Part shown: positions 1-9,535 of the stretch, piece by piece
How the letters are laid out: every line of letters starts with the position of its first letter
Numbering within the stretch: position 1 is the first letter of the stretch
From: Flammeovirgaceae bacterium
GTDB taxonomy: Bacteria; Bacteroidota; Bacteroidia; Cytophagales; Cyclobacteriaceae
Reading direction: 5' to 3'
Assembly: GCA_015180985.1 (NCBI GenBank)
Contig: CP054185.1
Span: 558,001-622,000, forward strand
Length of the DNA: 64,000 nucleotides
Translations under genes and position numbers: made by a program
The notes under the pieces: model-generated
Databases searched by the model: none
What the model saw: the letters and a program-made list of their open reading frames with translations, nothing else
Told to the model about the DNA's origin: nothing

Positions 1-1626
1 TTTTCATTCATCGGATTAGTGACCCGTGAAATAAAAATCAGTACAACCAACGTGATTGATGTGGCAATGTCGTTAGACGTGACCCAACTCAGCGAAGTGG
101 TAGTAACCGGATATGGAATCAAAAGCCGGCTCAAAAAAGATAAAGCTATGGGTGCACCGGCCGAATATGAGCCCATGTATTTCGACAATCCGAAACCCCA
201 GTGGAACACGGAAGAGTATGATGCCATTCATGAAAATATCTTTCATGATGCGCTGCGCAACCCGCTCTCTACTTTTTCTATTGATGTGGATGCTGCTTCG
301 TATGCCAACATCCGCAGGTTTATAAACAACGGCCAGCGCCCGCCCAAGGATGCCGTGCGCATTGAAGAGCTGGTTAATTATTTCGATTATGATTACGAAC
401 AACCTAAAAATGAACACCCCTTCAATATTATCACCGAAATATCAGATGCCCCCTGGAACCGCAAGCATAAACTGGTGCACATTGGGTTGCAGGGTAAACG
501 CATCCCCACCGAAAACCTGCCCCCGTCAAACCTGGTGTTTCTGATTGATGTTTCCGGCTCAATGGACGAACCGAACAAACTTCCGCTGCTAAAGTCATCG
601 TTTAAGATGCTTGTTAACGAACTGCGCGAGCAGGATCACGTGGCCATTGTGGTGTATGCCGGTGCGGCCGGACTGGTACTGGAGCCAACAAGCGGTGCTG
701 ATAAGAAAAAAATTATCGATGCGCTCGACAGGCTTGAGGCGGGCGGATCTACCGCAGGTGGTGCCGGGTTACGGTTGGCGTATGCCACCGCACGCGAGTA
801 CTTTAAAAAAGGCGGCAACAACCGGGTTATATTGGCCACCGATGGCGACTTTAACGTAGGTGAGTCGAGCAATGCCGCGATGGAACGGTTAATTGAAGAG
901 GAAAAGAAAAGTGGGGTTTACCTTACCGTGCTGGGTTTTGGCATGGGCAACTATAAAGATTCGAAAATGGAAACGCTCTCCAACAAAGGCAATGGTAATT
1001 ACGCGTACATTGACACCATTACCGAGGCGAAAAAAGTATTGGTGAATGAATTTGGCGGTACGCTGTTTACCATTGCCAAAGATGTGAAACTGCAGATTGA
1101 GTTCAACCCGGCAAAAGTGCAGGCCTACCGGCTGATTGGTTACGAAAACCGTATGCTGAAAAATGAAGACTTCAACAACGATAAAAAAGATGCAGGCGAT
1201 TTGGGTTCAGGCCATACAGTAACCGCGCTTTATGAGATTATACCTACCGGAGTGGAGAGTGAGTTTTTCAAAATTGATGAACTTAAGTATCAAACCATCA
1301 AAACAGATCCTTCAGCTCAGAAGTCCAGGGAACTGATGACGGTGAAATTCCGCTACAAAAATCCGGATGAAGATGTAAGCAAGCTCATTGTGCATCCGCT
1401 GGTTGACTCTTCGGTAGCTCTTGAAAAAACAACCGACAATTTCAGATGGTCGGCTGCGGTAGCAGGCTTTGGTATGCTGCTGCGCGATTCGGAATACATC
1501 AAAAATTTCAGTTATGAAGATGTGATTCAACTGGCACAAAATGCCCGGGGTATTGATAAAGAAGGGTATCGGATAGAATTCATCCGCATGGTGAAATCGT
1601 TAAATGGTGTAGTTGCAAAACGGTAA
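1..1626 (+). CDS. YfbK-like von Willebrand factor A protein (5' end outside window)
   Basis: The reading frame is open to the first base, so the start lies upstream. The first ~40 visible residues end in LSEVVVTGYG, the tail of a carboxypeptidase-regulatory/TonB-plug-like segment usual in Bacteroidota outer-membrane or periplasmic proteins. A YfbK-type N-terminal region follows (FSIDVDAASYANIRRF). Then comes a vWA domain with the MIDAS signature DVSGSMD and the second metal-site stretch ATDGDFNVG, and last a DUF3520-like C-terminus. Members bind metal and presumably a protein partner outside the inner membrane; the exact role is unknown. A strong terminator follows the stop. Family assignment is firm; function is not. 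Confidence 0.85.
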   Translation, partial: FSFIGLVTREIKISTTNVIDVAMSLDVTQLSEVVVTGYGIKSRLKKDKAMGAPAEYEPMYFDNPKPQWNTEEYDAIHENIFHDALRNPLSTFSIDVDAASYANIRRFINNGQRPPKDAVRIEELVNYFDYDYEQPKNEHPFNIITEISDAPWNRKHKLVHIGLQGKRIPTENLPPSNLVFLIDVSGSMDEPNKLPLLKSSFKMLVNELREQDHVAIVVYAGAAGLVLEPTSGADKKKIIDALDRLEAGGSTAGGAGLRLAYATAREYFKKGGNNRVILATDGDFNVGESSNAAMERLIEEEKKSGVYLTVLGFGMGNYKDSKMETLSNKGNGNYAYIDTITEAKKVLVNEFGGTLFTIAKDVKLQIEFNPAKVQAYRLIGYENRMLKNEDFNNDKKDAGDLGSGHTVTALYEIIPTGVESEFFKIDELKYQTIKTDPSAQKSRELMTVKFRYKNPDEDVSKLIVHPLVDSSVALEKTTDNFRWSAAVAGFGMLLRDSEYIKNFSYEDVIQLAQNARGIDKEGYRIEFIRMVKSLNGVVAKR

Positions 1627-1644
1627 GCCTGCTGCCCCTTACTT

Positions 1645-1676
1645 AAAGTCGTTGCCCGCGGGCAGCGACTTTTTTA
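1645..1676 (+). terminator. Rho-independent terminator after the vWA gene
   Basis: A 12-bp stem (AGTCGTTGCCCG pairing with CGGGCAGCGACT, one G-U pair) is followed at once by a run of T. It separates the vWA gene from the sigma-factor operon. Confidence 0.85.
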
Positions 1677-1701
1677 TTTATAATTTATCTAAAGAAGTTG
1701 C

Positions 1702-1709
1702 TACTTTTG
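1702..1709 (+). promoter_or_regulatory. Bacteroidota -7 box before the ECF sigma gene
   Basis: TACTTTTG matches the Bacteroidota -7 consensus TAnnTTTG exactly. The best start codon (1716) is only 6 nt downstream, so the transcript would have little or no leader. No clear -33 box is seen. Confidence 0.5.
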
Positions 1710-1715
1710 AAGCCC

Positions 1716-2300
1716 ATGGAAGAACCCATCAGCCAGCACTACAGTGAAACGGAGAAGCACCGCATCTTCCATTCTGAGTTTATGCCTCATATAAACTCCA
1801 TGCACAATTTTGCTTACCGGCTTACGCTGGATGCCGATGATGCAAGCGATTTGGTTCAGGACACCTATTTAAAGGCCTACCGCTTCATTGATTCCTTCCA
1901 GCAAGGAACTAATGCCAAAGCCTGGCTGTTTCGGATTTTAAAAAACAGCTTCATTAACGACTACCGCAAGAAGAGCAAGGAGCCTTCGAAGGTAGATTAC
2001 CAGGAGGTTGAAACGTACTATAACTCGGATGATGTAAACCGGCAGATTACACCGGATTTGCGTGTTGAGGCCCTGCAGGATATGATTGGCGATGAGATCT
2101 CCAATGCCCTTAACTCGCTGGATGTTGACTTCAGAACGGTGATTATCCTGTGTGATTTGGAAGGTTTTAAATACGATGAAATGGCCAAGATTCTCGATAT
2201 TCCAATCGGAACGGTGCGCAGCCGCCTGCACCGGGCGCGCAACCTGCTGAAAGAAAAGCTAACCGATTACGCCAGAAAAATGGGTTACAAAAACACGTAA
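1716..2300 (+). CDS. RNA polymerase sigma factor, ECF subfamily
   Basis: A 194-residue sigma-70 family protein of ECF type. Region 2 is visible as DASDLVQDTYLKAYR followed by the promoter-melting segment AWLFRILKNSFINDYRK. Region 4 carries the helix-turn-helix LEGFKYDEMAKILDIP with GTVRSRLHRAR. It would direct core polymerase to a stress or envelope regulon. I chose ATG 1716 over TTG 1698 because the upstream codons overlap a perfect -7 box. Four bases after its stop begins a zinc anti-sigma gene, the normal partner, and gmk and nadD follow in the same operon. SigH/RpoE-like; the regulon cannot be told from here. Confidence 0.92.
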   Translation: MEEPISQHYSETEKHRIFHSEFMPHINSMHNFAYRLTLDADDASDLVQDTYLKAYRFIDSFQQGTNAKAWLFRILKNSFINDYRKKSKEPSKVDYQEVETYYNSDDVNRQITPDLRVEALQDMIGDEISNALNSLDVDFRTVIILCDLEGFKYDEMAKILDIPIGTVRSRLHRARNLLKEKLTDYARKMGYKNT

Positions 2301-2304
2301 GCGT

Positions 2305-2568
2305 ATGCCAAAACCTCCCGACTCATCCGATCCCTCCAAGGCTATCAACTGCAGGGAAATGCTTCAGAAAATCCTTGATGGTGAAGCCACCCCCGAACAG
2401 CAACAACAGTTTAAAGCACACATGGAAGAGTGCATGCCTTGCTATAAGGGCTACGAACTGGAAATGGCCATCAAGGCCCTGCTTCAAAAAAAATGCAACG
2501 GCCATGGCGCCCCGCCCGACCTGATTGAAAAAATTAAAAATCAAATCAGCCACAATACCCCGCATTAA
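2305..2568 (+). CDS. Zinc-finger anti-sigma factor (ZAS family)
   Basis: An 87-residue soluble protein with the H-x3-C-x2-C zinc motif (H39, C43, C46) in [12 protein letters not shown], plus an upstream C16 that could complete the site. This is the ZAS fold of anti-sigma factors such as RsrA, which bind their cognate ECF sigma and often release it on thiol oxidation. It starts 4 nt after the sigma gene, which supports a cognate pair. There is no membrane segment, so it acts in the cytoplasm. Its stop overlaps the gmk start by one base (TAATG), implying coupled translation. Confidence 0.85.
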   Translation: MPKPPDSSDPSKAINCREMLQKILDGEATPEQQQQFKAHMEECMPCYKGYELEMAIKALLQKKCNGHGAPPDLIEKIKNQISHNTPH

Positions 2569-3137
2569 TGGCCGGCAAAGCGTTAATCTTTTCTGCACCC
2601 TCCGGTTCCGGTAAGACCACCATTGTAAAACACCTGCTGCAAAACAATTCCGATCTTGGGTTTTCGATTTCGGCTTCTACGCGCGACAAACGCGGGCGTT
2701 CCGAACAACACGGAAAAGACTATTACTTTCTTACGCCCGAAGAATTCAAAAAGAAAATAGATAACGATGAGTTTATAGAATGGGAAGAAGTGTACGAAGG
2801 AAACTACTACGGCACGCTGAAATCAGAAATTGAGCGCATCTGGAAAGAAGGTAAAAATGTAATCTTTGACGTAGACGTAAAAGGCGGACTGAACCTGAAA
2901 AAATATTTTGGCAACAAGGCCCTGGCTGTCTTTGTAAAAGTTCCATCGCTGGAAGTTCTGGAAGAACGATTAAAAATGCGGGGTACCGAATCGCACGGCA
3001 GCCTGTCGCAACGCCTGTTCAAGGCAAAATTCGAAATGACATTTCAGGATAAGTTTGATGTAGTACTGGTTAATGAGGATTTGAACAAATCGCTGGCCAA
3101 AGCCCAGCAGCTCTACGAGGAATTCAAGAAGAAGTAA
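2568..3137 (+). CDS. gmk: Guanylate kinase
   Basis: A 189-residue enzyme that phosphorylates GMP to GDP with ATP. The P-loop APSGSGKTT is at residues 9-17, and the GMP-binding stretch includes [18 protein letters not shown] and the conserved YEGNYYGT. Length and motif order are normal. Its ATG overlaps the TAA of the anti-sigma gene, so this housekeeping gene is translated from the sigma/anti-sigma transcript. nadD follows 4 nt later. Confidence is very high. Confidence 0.97.
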   Translation: MAGKALIFSAPSGSGKTTIVKHLLQNNSDLGFSISASTRDKRGRSEQHGKDYYFLTPEEFKKKIDNDEFIEWEEVYEGNYYGTLKSEIERIWKEGKNVIFDVDVKGGLNLKKYFGNKALAVFVKVPSLEVLEERLKMRGTESHGSLSQRLFKAKFEMTFQDKFDVVLVNEDLNKSLAKAQQLYEEFKKK

Positions 3138-3141
3138 CCAA

Positions 3142-3714
3142 ATGAAAATCGGTCTTTTCTTCGGCTCCTTCAACCCCATCCATACCGGCCACATGATCAT
3201 TGCCAACATCATGGCCGAAACCACCGACCTGAAAAAAGTGTGGTTCGTTGTAACACCTCAAAACCCACTGAAACCCAGCAAAGGTTTACTGCATGATTTT
3301 GACCGGTATGACATGGTGCGCGCTGCCGCCTATGATAACTACAAACTGGAAGTATCGGATGTGGAGTTTCATCTGCCCAAACCGAATTACACCATTCATA
3401 CGCTGGTACACCTGTCTGAAAAACACCCCGATAAGCAGTTTAAAGTAATTATCGGTGAAGACAACCTGGAAACCTTTACCCGCTGGAAGAATTACGAAAG
3501 AATACTTAAGGATTACGGGTTGTATGTTTACCCCAGACCCAACGTAACAAATTCAGAACTAAAGCGTCACCCAAACGTTAAACTGGTCGAAGCGCCCATG
3601 ATCGACATATCTGCCACCTTTATCCGCAACTGCATCCGAAAAGGCCAATCCGTGCGTTATCTTGTTCCCGATCCGGTGGAAGAAATGATTCGCACCCGTA
3701 ATTTTTACAGGTAA
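3142..3714 (+). CDS. nadD: Nicotinate-nucleotide adenylyltransferase
   Basis: A 190-residue enzyme that transfers AMP from ATP to nicotinate mononucleotide, the penultimate step of NAD synthesis. The nucleotidyltransferase signature GSFNPIHTGH is at residues 9-18 and the C-terminal ISATFIRNCIRKG motif matches the family. It is directly downstream of gmk, probably in the same transcript. No anomalies. Confidence 0.96.
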   Translation: MKIGLFFGSFNPIHTGHMIIANIMAETTDLKKVWFVVTPQNPLKPSKGLLHDFDRYDMVRAAAYDNYKLEVSDVEFHLPKPNYTIHTLVHLSEKHPDKQFKVIIGEDNLETFTRWKNYERILKDYGLYVYPRPNVTNSELKRHPNVKLVEAPMIDISATFIRNCIRKGQSVRYLVPDPVEEMIRTRNFYR

Positions 3715-3751
3715 GCAACCCGACAGGTAATTTTACAATCTTCAGGTCAGC

Positions 3752-6388
3752 ATGCAAAAAGTCTACTCACAAGCATGGAACATCCGGTTAACCTGCCTGG
3801 GGTTTTTGCTGGCGCTTACTCCTCCGCTTTTTGCCGGTGGTATTCGTGGAACGGTTAAAGCCGATGATGGAACGTTGCTTTCCTACGCTACTATTTATGT
3901 AAAGCAAGCAGGAACCGGCACGACCACCAACGTAAACGGCTATTACGAATTATCCATTCCGCCCGGCAACTATAACATTGTGTACCAATACCTCGGCTAT
4001 GAAACGCAGGAGCGCCAGGTAACCGTAGCTGAAAAATTTGAAGAGATTAACATCGTCATGAAGCAACAGGTAATCGTGTTGCAGCAGGTTACCATTTCAT
4101 CGGGTAATGAAGACCCGGCCTATACCATCATGCGCAAAGCCATCGCCAAAGCGAAGTACCATACCCAACAAATTGATAGTTTTTCGGCACGTGTTTATAT
4201 AAAGGGTGCAGGTAAGCTAAAAGATTACCCGTGGCTGGCAAAAAAGGCCCTGGAAAAAGAAGGGATTAAAAAAGATCGCGTGTTTATCTCTGAATCCGTC
4301 AGCGAAATCCGGTACAGGCGCCCTGCAACATTCTCTGAAAAAGTAATTTCCATCCGCAGCGATGGCAAAGACAACAACACTTCGCCCAACGCATTCATCT
4401 TCGGCAGTTTTTACCAGCCCGTGATTGCCGAAACCGTGTCACCGCTGTCGCCCGCTGCTTTTGGCTATTATAAATTTGAATACCAGGGCACATTTAAAGA
4501 TCGCAACTACGACATCAGCCGCATAAAAGTTACCCCGCGCAGCCGGGGCGACAATGTAGTTGAAGGAACCATTTACATTGTAGAAGACTGGTGGAGCATC
4601 CACAGCCTGGATGTAATTACAACAAAGCTGGGAGTAAAAATCGGGGTGAAGCAAGTTTATGCACCGATTGATGATAAAGCCTGGTTGCCCGTTTCACAAC
4701 AATTTGTTGTGGATGGCCGCTTTTTCGGCTTTGAGTTTGAATACAACTACCTGGCAACTGTAAGCGACTATAAAATTATGCTTAATCCTGAACTGGTTGT
4801 AGAAACCATGGAAGTAATTGATGACAAACTCCATAAAGAACAGGCAAAAGAGATTGAAAAGAAATTCGGGCAGAAAAACCAGCAACTGCAGGAGCGGATG
4901 GCTTCCGGTAAGGAGATTACCCGGAAAGAACTGAAAACGATACTGAAAGAATACGAGAAAGAAGAACGCAAAGAACTAAAAGAACCGGAAGTGCTCTACA
5001 ACACTTCGTTTAAGGTGGATAGTGGTGCTTATAAAAAAGATTCGGCCTATTGGTCACTCATCCGGCCGGTGCCCTTAACCCTCGAAGAAGTAAAGGGTTA
5101 CAAAATCACTGATAGCATCGCCATCGAAGAAAAGAAACGCGAAGAGGGCGATACAATTAAACGGGCTCAAAAGAACAAAAAAGGCTTTCAGCCGTGGGAC
5201 CTTATCGTTGGCGATTATTATAAAATCTCAAAACATTCAAACCTGCAAATTGAATTCCCTCAAGTTTGGTTTAACACGGTGGAAGGATTCAACCTGATTT
5301 ACCGCCTGAACTATGGCATCATCGTTCAGGATACAAACCGCACACACATCAACATCAGGCCCACGTTCCGGTATGCGTTTTCAAGAGAAACCGCCAGCGG
5401 TACGCTGCGTCTTCAGATACGCAACCGAAACCACCGGTTTGAACTGGAAGGAGGCCGGTACATACGGCAATTCAATGCCGATGAACCCATACTGCCGGTA
5501 GTCAACACATTTACAACTCTTTTTTTAGAACAAAACTGGATGAAAATATATGAGCGCGATTTCATCGCGCTGTCATATCGAAAGCGTTTCTCACCAAAAT
5601 ATTCAGCCGAAACAACCTGGTCATGGGCACAGCGCAGGGAACTTTTCAACACCACAAACTATAAATGGATTGACCGCGATAAAATTGAAGACTACACACC
5701 TAATGCCCCCGTTAATGCCGAACTTATAAACACAGGCTTTGCTGAACATTATGCCTTTATCGGATCGGTTGGTCTTTCGGCACGGCCCTGGCTGAAATAC
5801 CGCATCCGTAACGGAAGAAAAGCTGAAATCGAAAATTCCTCACCCACCTTCAACCTGTATTACGAAAAAGGGTTCACCGGCCTGCAAAGTGAACTGGATT
5901 TCGACCGGATAGAAATTGGCGGACGCCATGAATTTGGCATTGGCGTACGCGGCCGCATGCACCTGGCACTGCGGGGCGGAGCTTTTTTAAATGCCGACAG
6001 CCTGGCGTTTATTGATTTCAAACACTTCTTAGGTAACCGCACGCCATTGGCCACCACCGACCCGATTGGAAGTTTCCGCCTGCTCGACTATTATATACAC
6101 AGTACGGCTGATAAATACCTTATCGCCAATATGCATTACCAGTTCAGGCGTTTCCTGGTGTCATCTATTTACGAAGTACGCATGCTGGGCATCCGCGAAA
6201 ATATTTTTGTGAATTACCTGGCCACCCCCACCTCCAGAAACTACACCGAACTCGGCTACAGTATCAATGGCATCCTGCGCTTCTTCCGGATTGAGGCAGC
6301 CGTGGCTTTTCAGGATGGAAAATACCAGTCGTACGGATTCCGGTTTGGCATCGCCACCAACCTGGCTGTCCGGTTCTCCGATAATTAA
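3752..6388 (+). CDS. DUF5686 / carboxypeptidase-regulatory-domain outer-membrane protein
   Basis: An 878-residue predicted outer-membrane protein. A signal peptide ends near LTPPLFAGG. Residues ~30-115 form a CarboxypepD_reg-like beta-sandwich (GTVKADDGTLLSYATIYVKQ, then GYETQERQVTV). A DUF5686 region follows, with a charged linker near residues 360-410 (KEIEKKFGQKNQQ), and the C-terminal third is rich in aromatic beta-strand repeats typical of a barrel. Such proteins are common in Bacteroidota; their substrate is unknown. It stands alone after nadD with a 37-nt gap. The domain call is good; no function is claimed. Confidence 0.85.
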   Translation: MQKVYSQAWNIRLTCLGFLLALTPPLFAGGIRGTVKADDGTLLSYATIYVKQAGTGTTTNVNGYYELSIPPGNYNIVYQYLGYETQERQVTVAEKFEEINIVMKQQVIVLQQVTISSGNEDPAYTIMRKAIAKAKYHTQQIDSFSARVYIKGAGKLKDYPWLAKKALEKEGIKKDRVFISESVSEIRYRRPATFSEKVISIRSDGKDNNTSPNAFIFGSFYQPVIAETVSPLSPAAFGYYKFEYQGTFKDRNYDISRIKVTPRSRGDNVVEGTIYIVEDWWSIHSLDVITTKLGVKIGVKQVYAPIDDKAWLPVSQQFVVDGRFFGFEFEYNYLATVSDYKIMLNPELVVETMEVIDDKLHKEQAKEIEKKFGQKNQQLQERMASGKEITRKELKTILKEYEKEERKELKEPEVLYNTSFKVDSGAYKKDSAYWSLIRPVPLTLEEVKGYKITDSIAIEEKKREEGDTIKRAQKNKKGFQPWDLIVGDYYKISKHSNLQIEFPQVWFNTVEGFNLIYRLNYGIIVQDTNRTHINIRPTFRYAFSRETASGTLRLQIRNRNHRFELEGGRYIRQFNADEPILPVVNTFTTLFLEQNWMKIYERDFIALSYRKRFSPKYSAETTWSWAQRRELFNTTNYKWIDRDKIEDYTPNAPVNAELINTGFAEHYAFIGSVGLSARPWLKYRIRNGRKAEIENSSPTFNLYYEKGFTGLQSELDFDRIEIGGRHEFGIGVRGRMHLALRGGAFLNADSLAFIDFKHFLGNRTPLATTDPIGSFRLLDYYIHSTADKYLIANMHYQFRRFLVSSIYEVRMLGIRENIFVNYLATPTSRNYTELGYSINGILRFFRIEAAVAFQDGKYQSYGFRFGIATNLAVRFSDN

Positions 6389-6432
6389 CAAGCAGTTTTT
6401 GGCAGATGATCTGATCATGCTAACTTCAAGGC

Positions 6433-7449
6433 GTGGTCATCTCGCCCGAAGAATTCTTATCGCTCCGTAAATTACTGCCCGTAGTGGATGTCCGCTGCGA
6501 AGGCGAATTTCATAACGGACACATACCCGGAGCCATTAACATTCCGTTGCTGAACAACACCGAACGGGCAGCCGTGGGCACAGATTACAAACAAAAAGGA
6601 CAAGCGGAAGCAATTAAAACCGGTTTCCGGCTGGTAGGCCCGCGGTTAGTTGATATTGTTAACGAAGCTGAAAGAATTGCATCAAACAACGAAATGATTG
6701 TTCATTGCTGGCGCGGAGGCATGCGCTCAACGTTTTTCAGCCGCTTTGTGGAAATGGCCGGTATTAAAACCCGCCAATTGAAAGGAGGCTACAAAGCGTA
6801 CCGAAACATGGTGCAGGGTTCGTTTCAATTACCCTTTAAACTAATCGTAATTGGCGGATTCACCGGCAGCGGTAAAACCGAAATCCTTCGGGCACTGGAA
6901 AAAGCCGGTGAGCAGGTGATTAACCTGGAGCATCTCGCCCATCACAAGGGCTCAGTATTTGGCGGATTGCGGATGCCCCCCCAACCTACTACCGAACAAT
7001 TTGAAAATGATCTGTTTGAGGTGATCCTTTCGCTGGATACAACCAGACCAATCTGGATTGAAGATGAATCCATTGCCATAGGCACGGTATTTCTTCCACT
7101 TGCCTTCTGGAAAACCCTAAGCGCAAGCCCGGTGATAGAAATTGATGTTGATAAATCCGTTCGGGTGCATCGCCTGGTAACGGAATACAGCCAATCCGAT
7201 CCGACTGATTTTCTGAACGCCCTTACCGGCATTACTAAAAAACTGGGCGGCCAACACTACAAAGCGGCCAAAGAGAAACTGCTGGCCGGTGATTGGCACA
7301 GTACCATTGATATTGTGCTGACCTATTACGACAAAGCCTACCGAAACGGACTGGAGCGAAAACAACATCGGATTATCAGGCGATTACCTTGGGATGGGAA
7401 AAATGTAGAATTGATTTTGAAAAATTTATTAACAGCCCAGGTGGTTTAA
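6433..7449 (+). CDS. mnmH: tRNA 2-selenouridine synthase
   Basis: A 338-residue enzyme (SelU/YbbB) that replaces the sulfur of 2-thiouridine at tRNA position 34 with selenium, using selenophosphate, through a geranylated intermediate. It has an N-terminal rhodanese domain with the active cysteine in HCWRGGMRS (C92) and a C-terminal P-loop domain GGFTGSGKT (141-149). Translation starts at GTG 6433; no ATG fits as well. selD, which makes the selenium donor, begins 6 nt after the stop, so the pair forms a dedicated selenouridine operon. Confidence 0.95.
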   Translation: MVISPEEFLSLRKLLPVVDVRCEGEFHNGHIPGAINIPLLNNTERAAVGTDYKQKGQAEAIKTGFRLVGPRLVDIVNEAERIASNNEMIVHCWRGGMRSTFFSRFVEMAGIKTRQLKGGYKAYRNMVQGSFQLPFKLIVIGGFTGSGKTEILRALEKAGEQVINLEHLAHHKGSVFGGLRMPPQPTTEQFENDLFEVILSLDTTRPIWIEDESIAIGTVFLPLAFWKTLSASPVIEIDVDKSVRVHRLVTEYSQSDPTDFLNALTGITKKLGGQHYKAAKEKLLAGDWHSTIDIVLTYYDKAYRNGLERKQHRIIRRLPWDGKNVELILKNLLTAQVV

Positions 7450-7455
7450 ATTGCT

Positions 7456-8487
7456 ATGAACGAAATGAAACTAACGCTATTCTCGCACGGAGCGGGCTGT
7501 GGTTGCAAAATTGCCCCGGCTGTACTTGAAGAAATTCTGCAATCATACCAGCTACCTTCATCATTCTCCCGCTTATTGGTGGGCAATGAAACGAAAGACG
7601 ATGCAGCCGTATATGAACTTACCGATGGAACCTGCATCATCAGCACCACCGACTTTTTTATGCCTATTGTGGATGACCCGTTTACGTTTGGTGCTATTGC
7701 ATCGGCCAATGCATTAAGCGATGTGTATGCCATGGGGGGCACACCGCTGATGGCGCTGGCCATCCTGGGCTGGCCGGTTGACAAACTTCCGGTAGAAGCA
7801 GCACAGCAGGTACTAAAAGGCAGTCGATCAATGTGTGAGCAGGCCGGCATTCCGCTGGCCGGTGGGCACAGTATCGACAGCCAGGAACCGATTTTTGGCC
7901 TGGCTGTAACAGGAACTGTAAAAAAGCAAAACCTGAAACGTAACAATACCGCTAAACCAGGCGATTTACTTTACCTTACAAAACCGCTTGGAACCGGTAT
8001 TATAACCACTGCCCAAAAACGCGGGCAGGCCCTTGCCGCAGATGTGGAAGAAGCCGTACGTGTAATGACACAGTTAAACACGCTGGGTGAAAAAATGGGC
8101 GAAATCCAGGCGGTTACGGCCATGACCGATGTTACCGGCTTCGGATTACTGGGCCATCTGCTGGAAGTGTGTGAAAGCAGCGGAGTATCGGCCGAGATTG
8201 ATTACACCAAAATTCCGCTTATCAACCAACTTTCGGATTACACTGCTAGAATGATTTACCCTGACAACACCATGCGTAACTGGCAAAGTTTTCAGTCGAA
8301 GGTAAACGGCATCGGAAGTGAATCGTTACTAACCCTGTGCGACCCGCAAACAAGCGGAGGCTTGTTGATTTGTGTGCAGGCGGAATACAAAAATACCTTC
8401 GAGCAGAGATTTGGCGTACAAGGGCTGCAGCCGATTGGAAAATTAACTAAAGAACAACCTTCTACAATCACCATACACCATGGATGA
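7456..8487 (+). CDS. selD: Selenide, water dikinase (selenophosphate synthetase)
   Basis: A 343-residue enzyme that makes selenophosphate from selenide and ATP. The active-site stretch SHGAGCGCK has cysteines (C15, C17) followed by the catalytic lysine K18, so this is the cysteine form and not a selenoprotein. Conserved DDAA-type metal/ATP motifs follow (ETKDDAAVY, DFFMPIVDDP). The gene overlaps the next ORF by 8 nt. With mnmH immediately upstream, the product is probably used for tRNA modification; no selA or selB is seen in the window. Confidence 0.96.
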   Translation: MNEMKLTLFSHGAGCGCKIAPAVLEEILQSYQLPSSFSRLLVGNETKDDAAVYELTDGTCIISTTDFFMPIVDDPFTFGAIASANALSDVYAMGGTPLMALAILGWPVDKLPVEAAQQVLKGSRSMCEQAGIPLAGGHSIDSQEPIFGLAVTGTVKKQNLKRNNTAKPGDLLYLTKPLGTGIITTAQKRGQALAADVEEAVRVMTQLNTLGEKMGEIQAVTAMTDVTGFGLLGHLLEVCESSGVSAEIDYTKIPLINQLSDYTARMIYPDNTMRNWQSFQSKVNGIGSESLLTLCDPQTSGGLLICVQAEYKNTFEQRFGVQGLQPIGKLTKEQPSTITIHHG

Positions 8488-8785
8488 AACAACCGAATTA
8501 CTATGGCGTGCCTCGGAAGAAAAACTGACCTGCCGCATCCAAATGCTGCATGAGCCTTTACCGCGTATTGTTCATCCGTACGGTATTTGCCGCACCACAC
8601 GCAACCAGGTGGTAGTGGTGTGCTGGCAGGAGCGCGGCTTTACCAAAGCCGGTGCCACGGCCGGCTACCGCAACCTGCAACTTGACGAGATCGCAGAAGC
8701 GGAGGTGACAGACCAACACTTTTTTAAACGCGATGATTTCAATCCGCGCGATGGTCAGTACAAGGAGTGGGTTTATCACATTTAA
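8480..8785 (+). CDS. Small WYL-like domain protein
   Basis: A 101-residue cytoplasmic protein starting inside the end of selD (ATG 8480). The stretch HPYGICRTTRNQVVVVCWQ, with the following RNLQLDEIAEAEV and FNPRD, looks like a stand-alone WYL-type beta-barrel domain, normally a ligand-sensing part of transcription regulators. No DNA-binding helix-turn-helix is present. Position in the mnmH-selD operon suggests co-expression, but a role in selenium metabolism is only a guess. It converges on the next gene with a 4-nt overlap. Confidence 0.7.
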   Translation: MDETTELLWRASEEKLTCRIQMLHEPLPRIVHPYGICRTTRNQVVVVCWQERGFTKAGATAGYRNLQLDEIAEAEVTDQHFFKRDDFNPRDGQYKEWVYHI

Positions 8786-9474
8786 TTCTGCCGGCTTACC
8801 AGCAATGTGTATGATGCAAGGTTGCCGTTCTTATCGTACGCCTCCGATTTGACCATGCCCGCTTTTTCGGCAAACCATTCAACCGAAGAAAAATTCAGGT
8901 TCATGGCAACACCCATTTGCATCTGCGTGCTTGACTTACCGGAAATCTTCCAGCACTCAAACGTTCCGGCTGGTGTGGTAATCGTCTCCTTCCCTTCCAC
9001 CTTCCTATCGGTAATGTTTACTGTAATTTTCATCGGTATCGGACTCCCCACGGCTGTCATCGTAACCGAACCGTTTTTTAAAGACTGCCCGGCCGAAAGT
9101 TTCGAGGGCAGTTCCAGGTTCTCGGTTTCAAATTTCAGTTCATACGAATCGAACGCCTTTTGCTGTTCCTGCGGAATAAACCTGCGCATATCCATAATAA
9201 AAACACCACCCTCACATTTAACGTCCAGATCAGCCTCGGTAAGTTTTTTACCCTTTTCATTAAACACAACGGTATGGATGGTAGCCTTATACCCGCCCGC
9301 TGCTGCCTGATAGGCCGTTACTTTCTGTTCGTTTTTACCAACTGGTTTGCCTTTACCGTTATAATTTTCATAGGTCCAGGTAGTTCCATCGGCCAGTACA
9401 TAAAAATCGTTACACTGAGCAAATGTGTAGACCGTGAAAAGAAGCAATGCAAAACTAAAGACGATGCGTTTCAT
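8782..9474 (-). CDS. Secreted TapB-like/DUF3108-like protein of unknown function
   Basis: A 230-residue protein with a clear signal peptide (MKRIVFSFALLLFTVYTFAQ). The rest is beta-rich: it opens with YVLADGTTWTYENYNGKGK and has ITTPAGTFECWKISGKS, a pattern of TapB-like or DUF3108-like periplasmic proteins. It is probably exported to the periplasm. The stop overlaps the convergent upstream gene by 4 nt. No catalytic motif was recognised. Confidence 0.7.
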   Translation of the reverse strand: MKRIVFSFALLLFTVYTFAQCNDFYVLADGTTWTYENYNGKGKPVGKNEQKVTAYQAAAGGYKATIHTVVFNEKGKKLTEADLDVKCEGGVFIMDMRRFIPQEQQKAFDSYELKFETENLELPSKLSAGQSLKNGSVTMTAVGSPIPMKITVNITDRKVEGKETITTPAGTFECWKISGKSSTQMQMGVAMNLNFSSVEWFAEKAGMVKSEAYDKNGNLASYTLLVSRQN

Positions 9475-9535
9475 AGTAATTGAAATGTTGTATTGCCGAA
9501 AGTAGATAAAAGTTTAAAACCGGTCAAAAATTACT

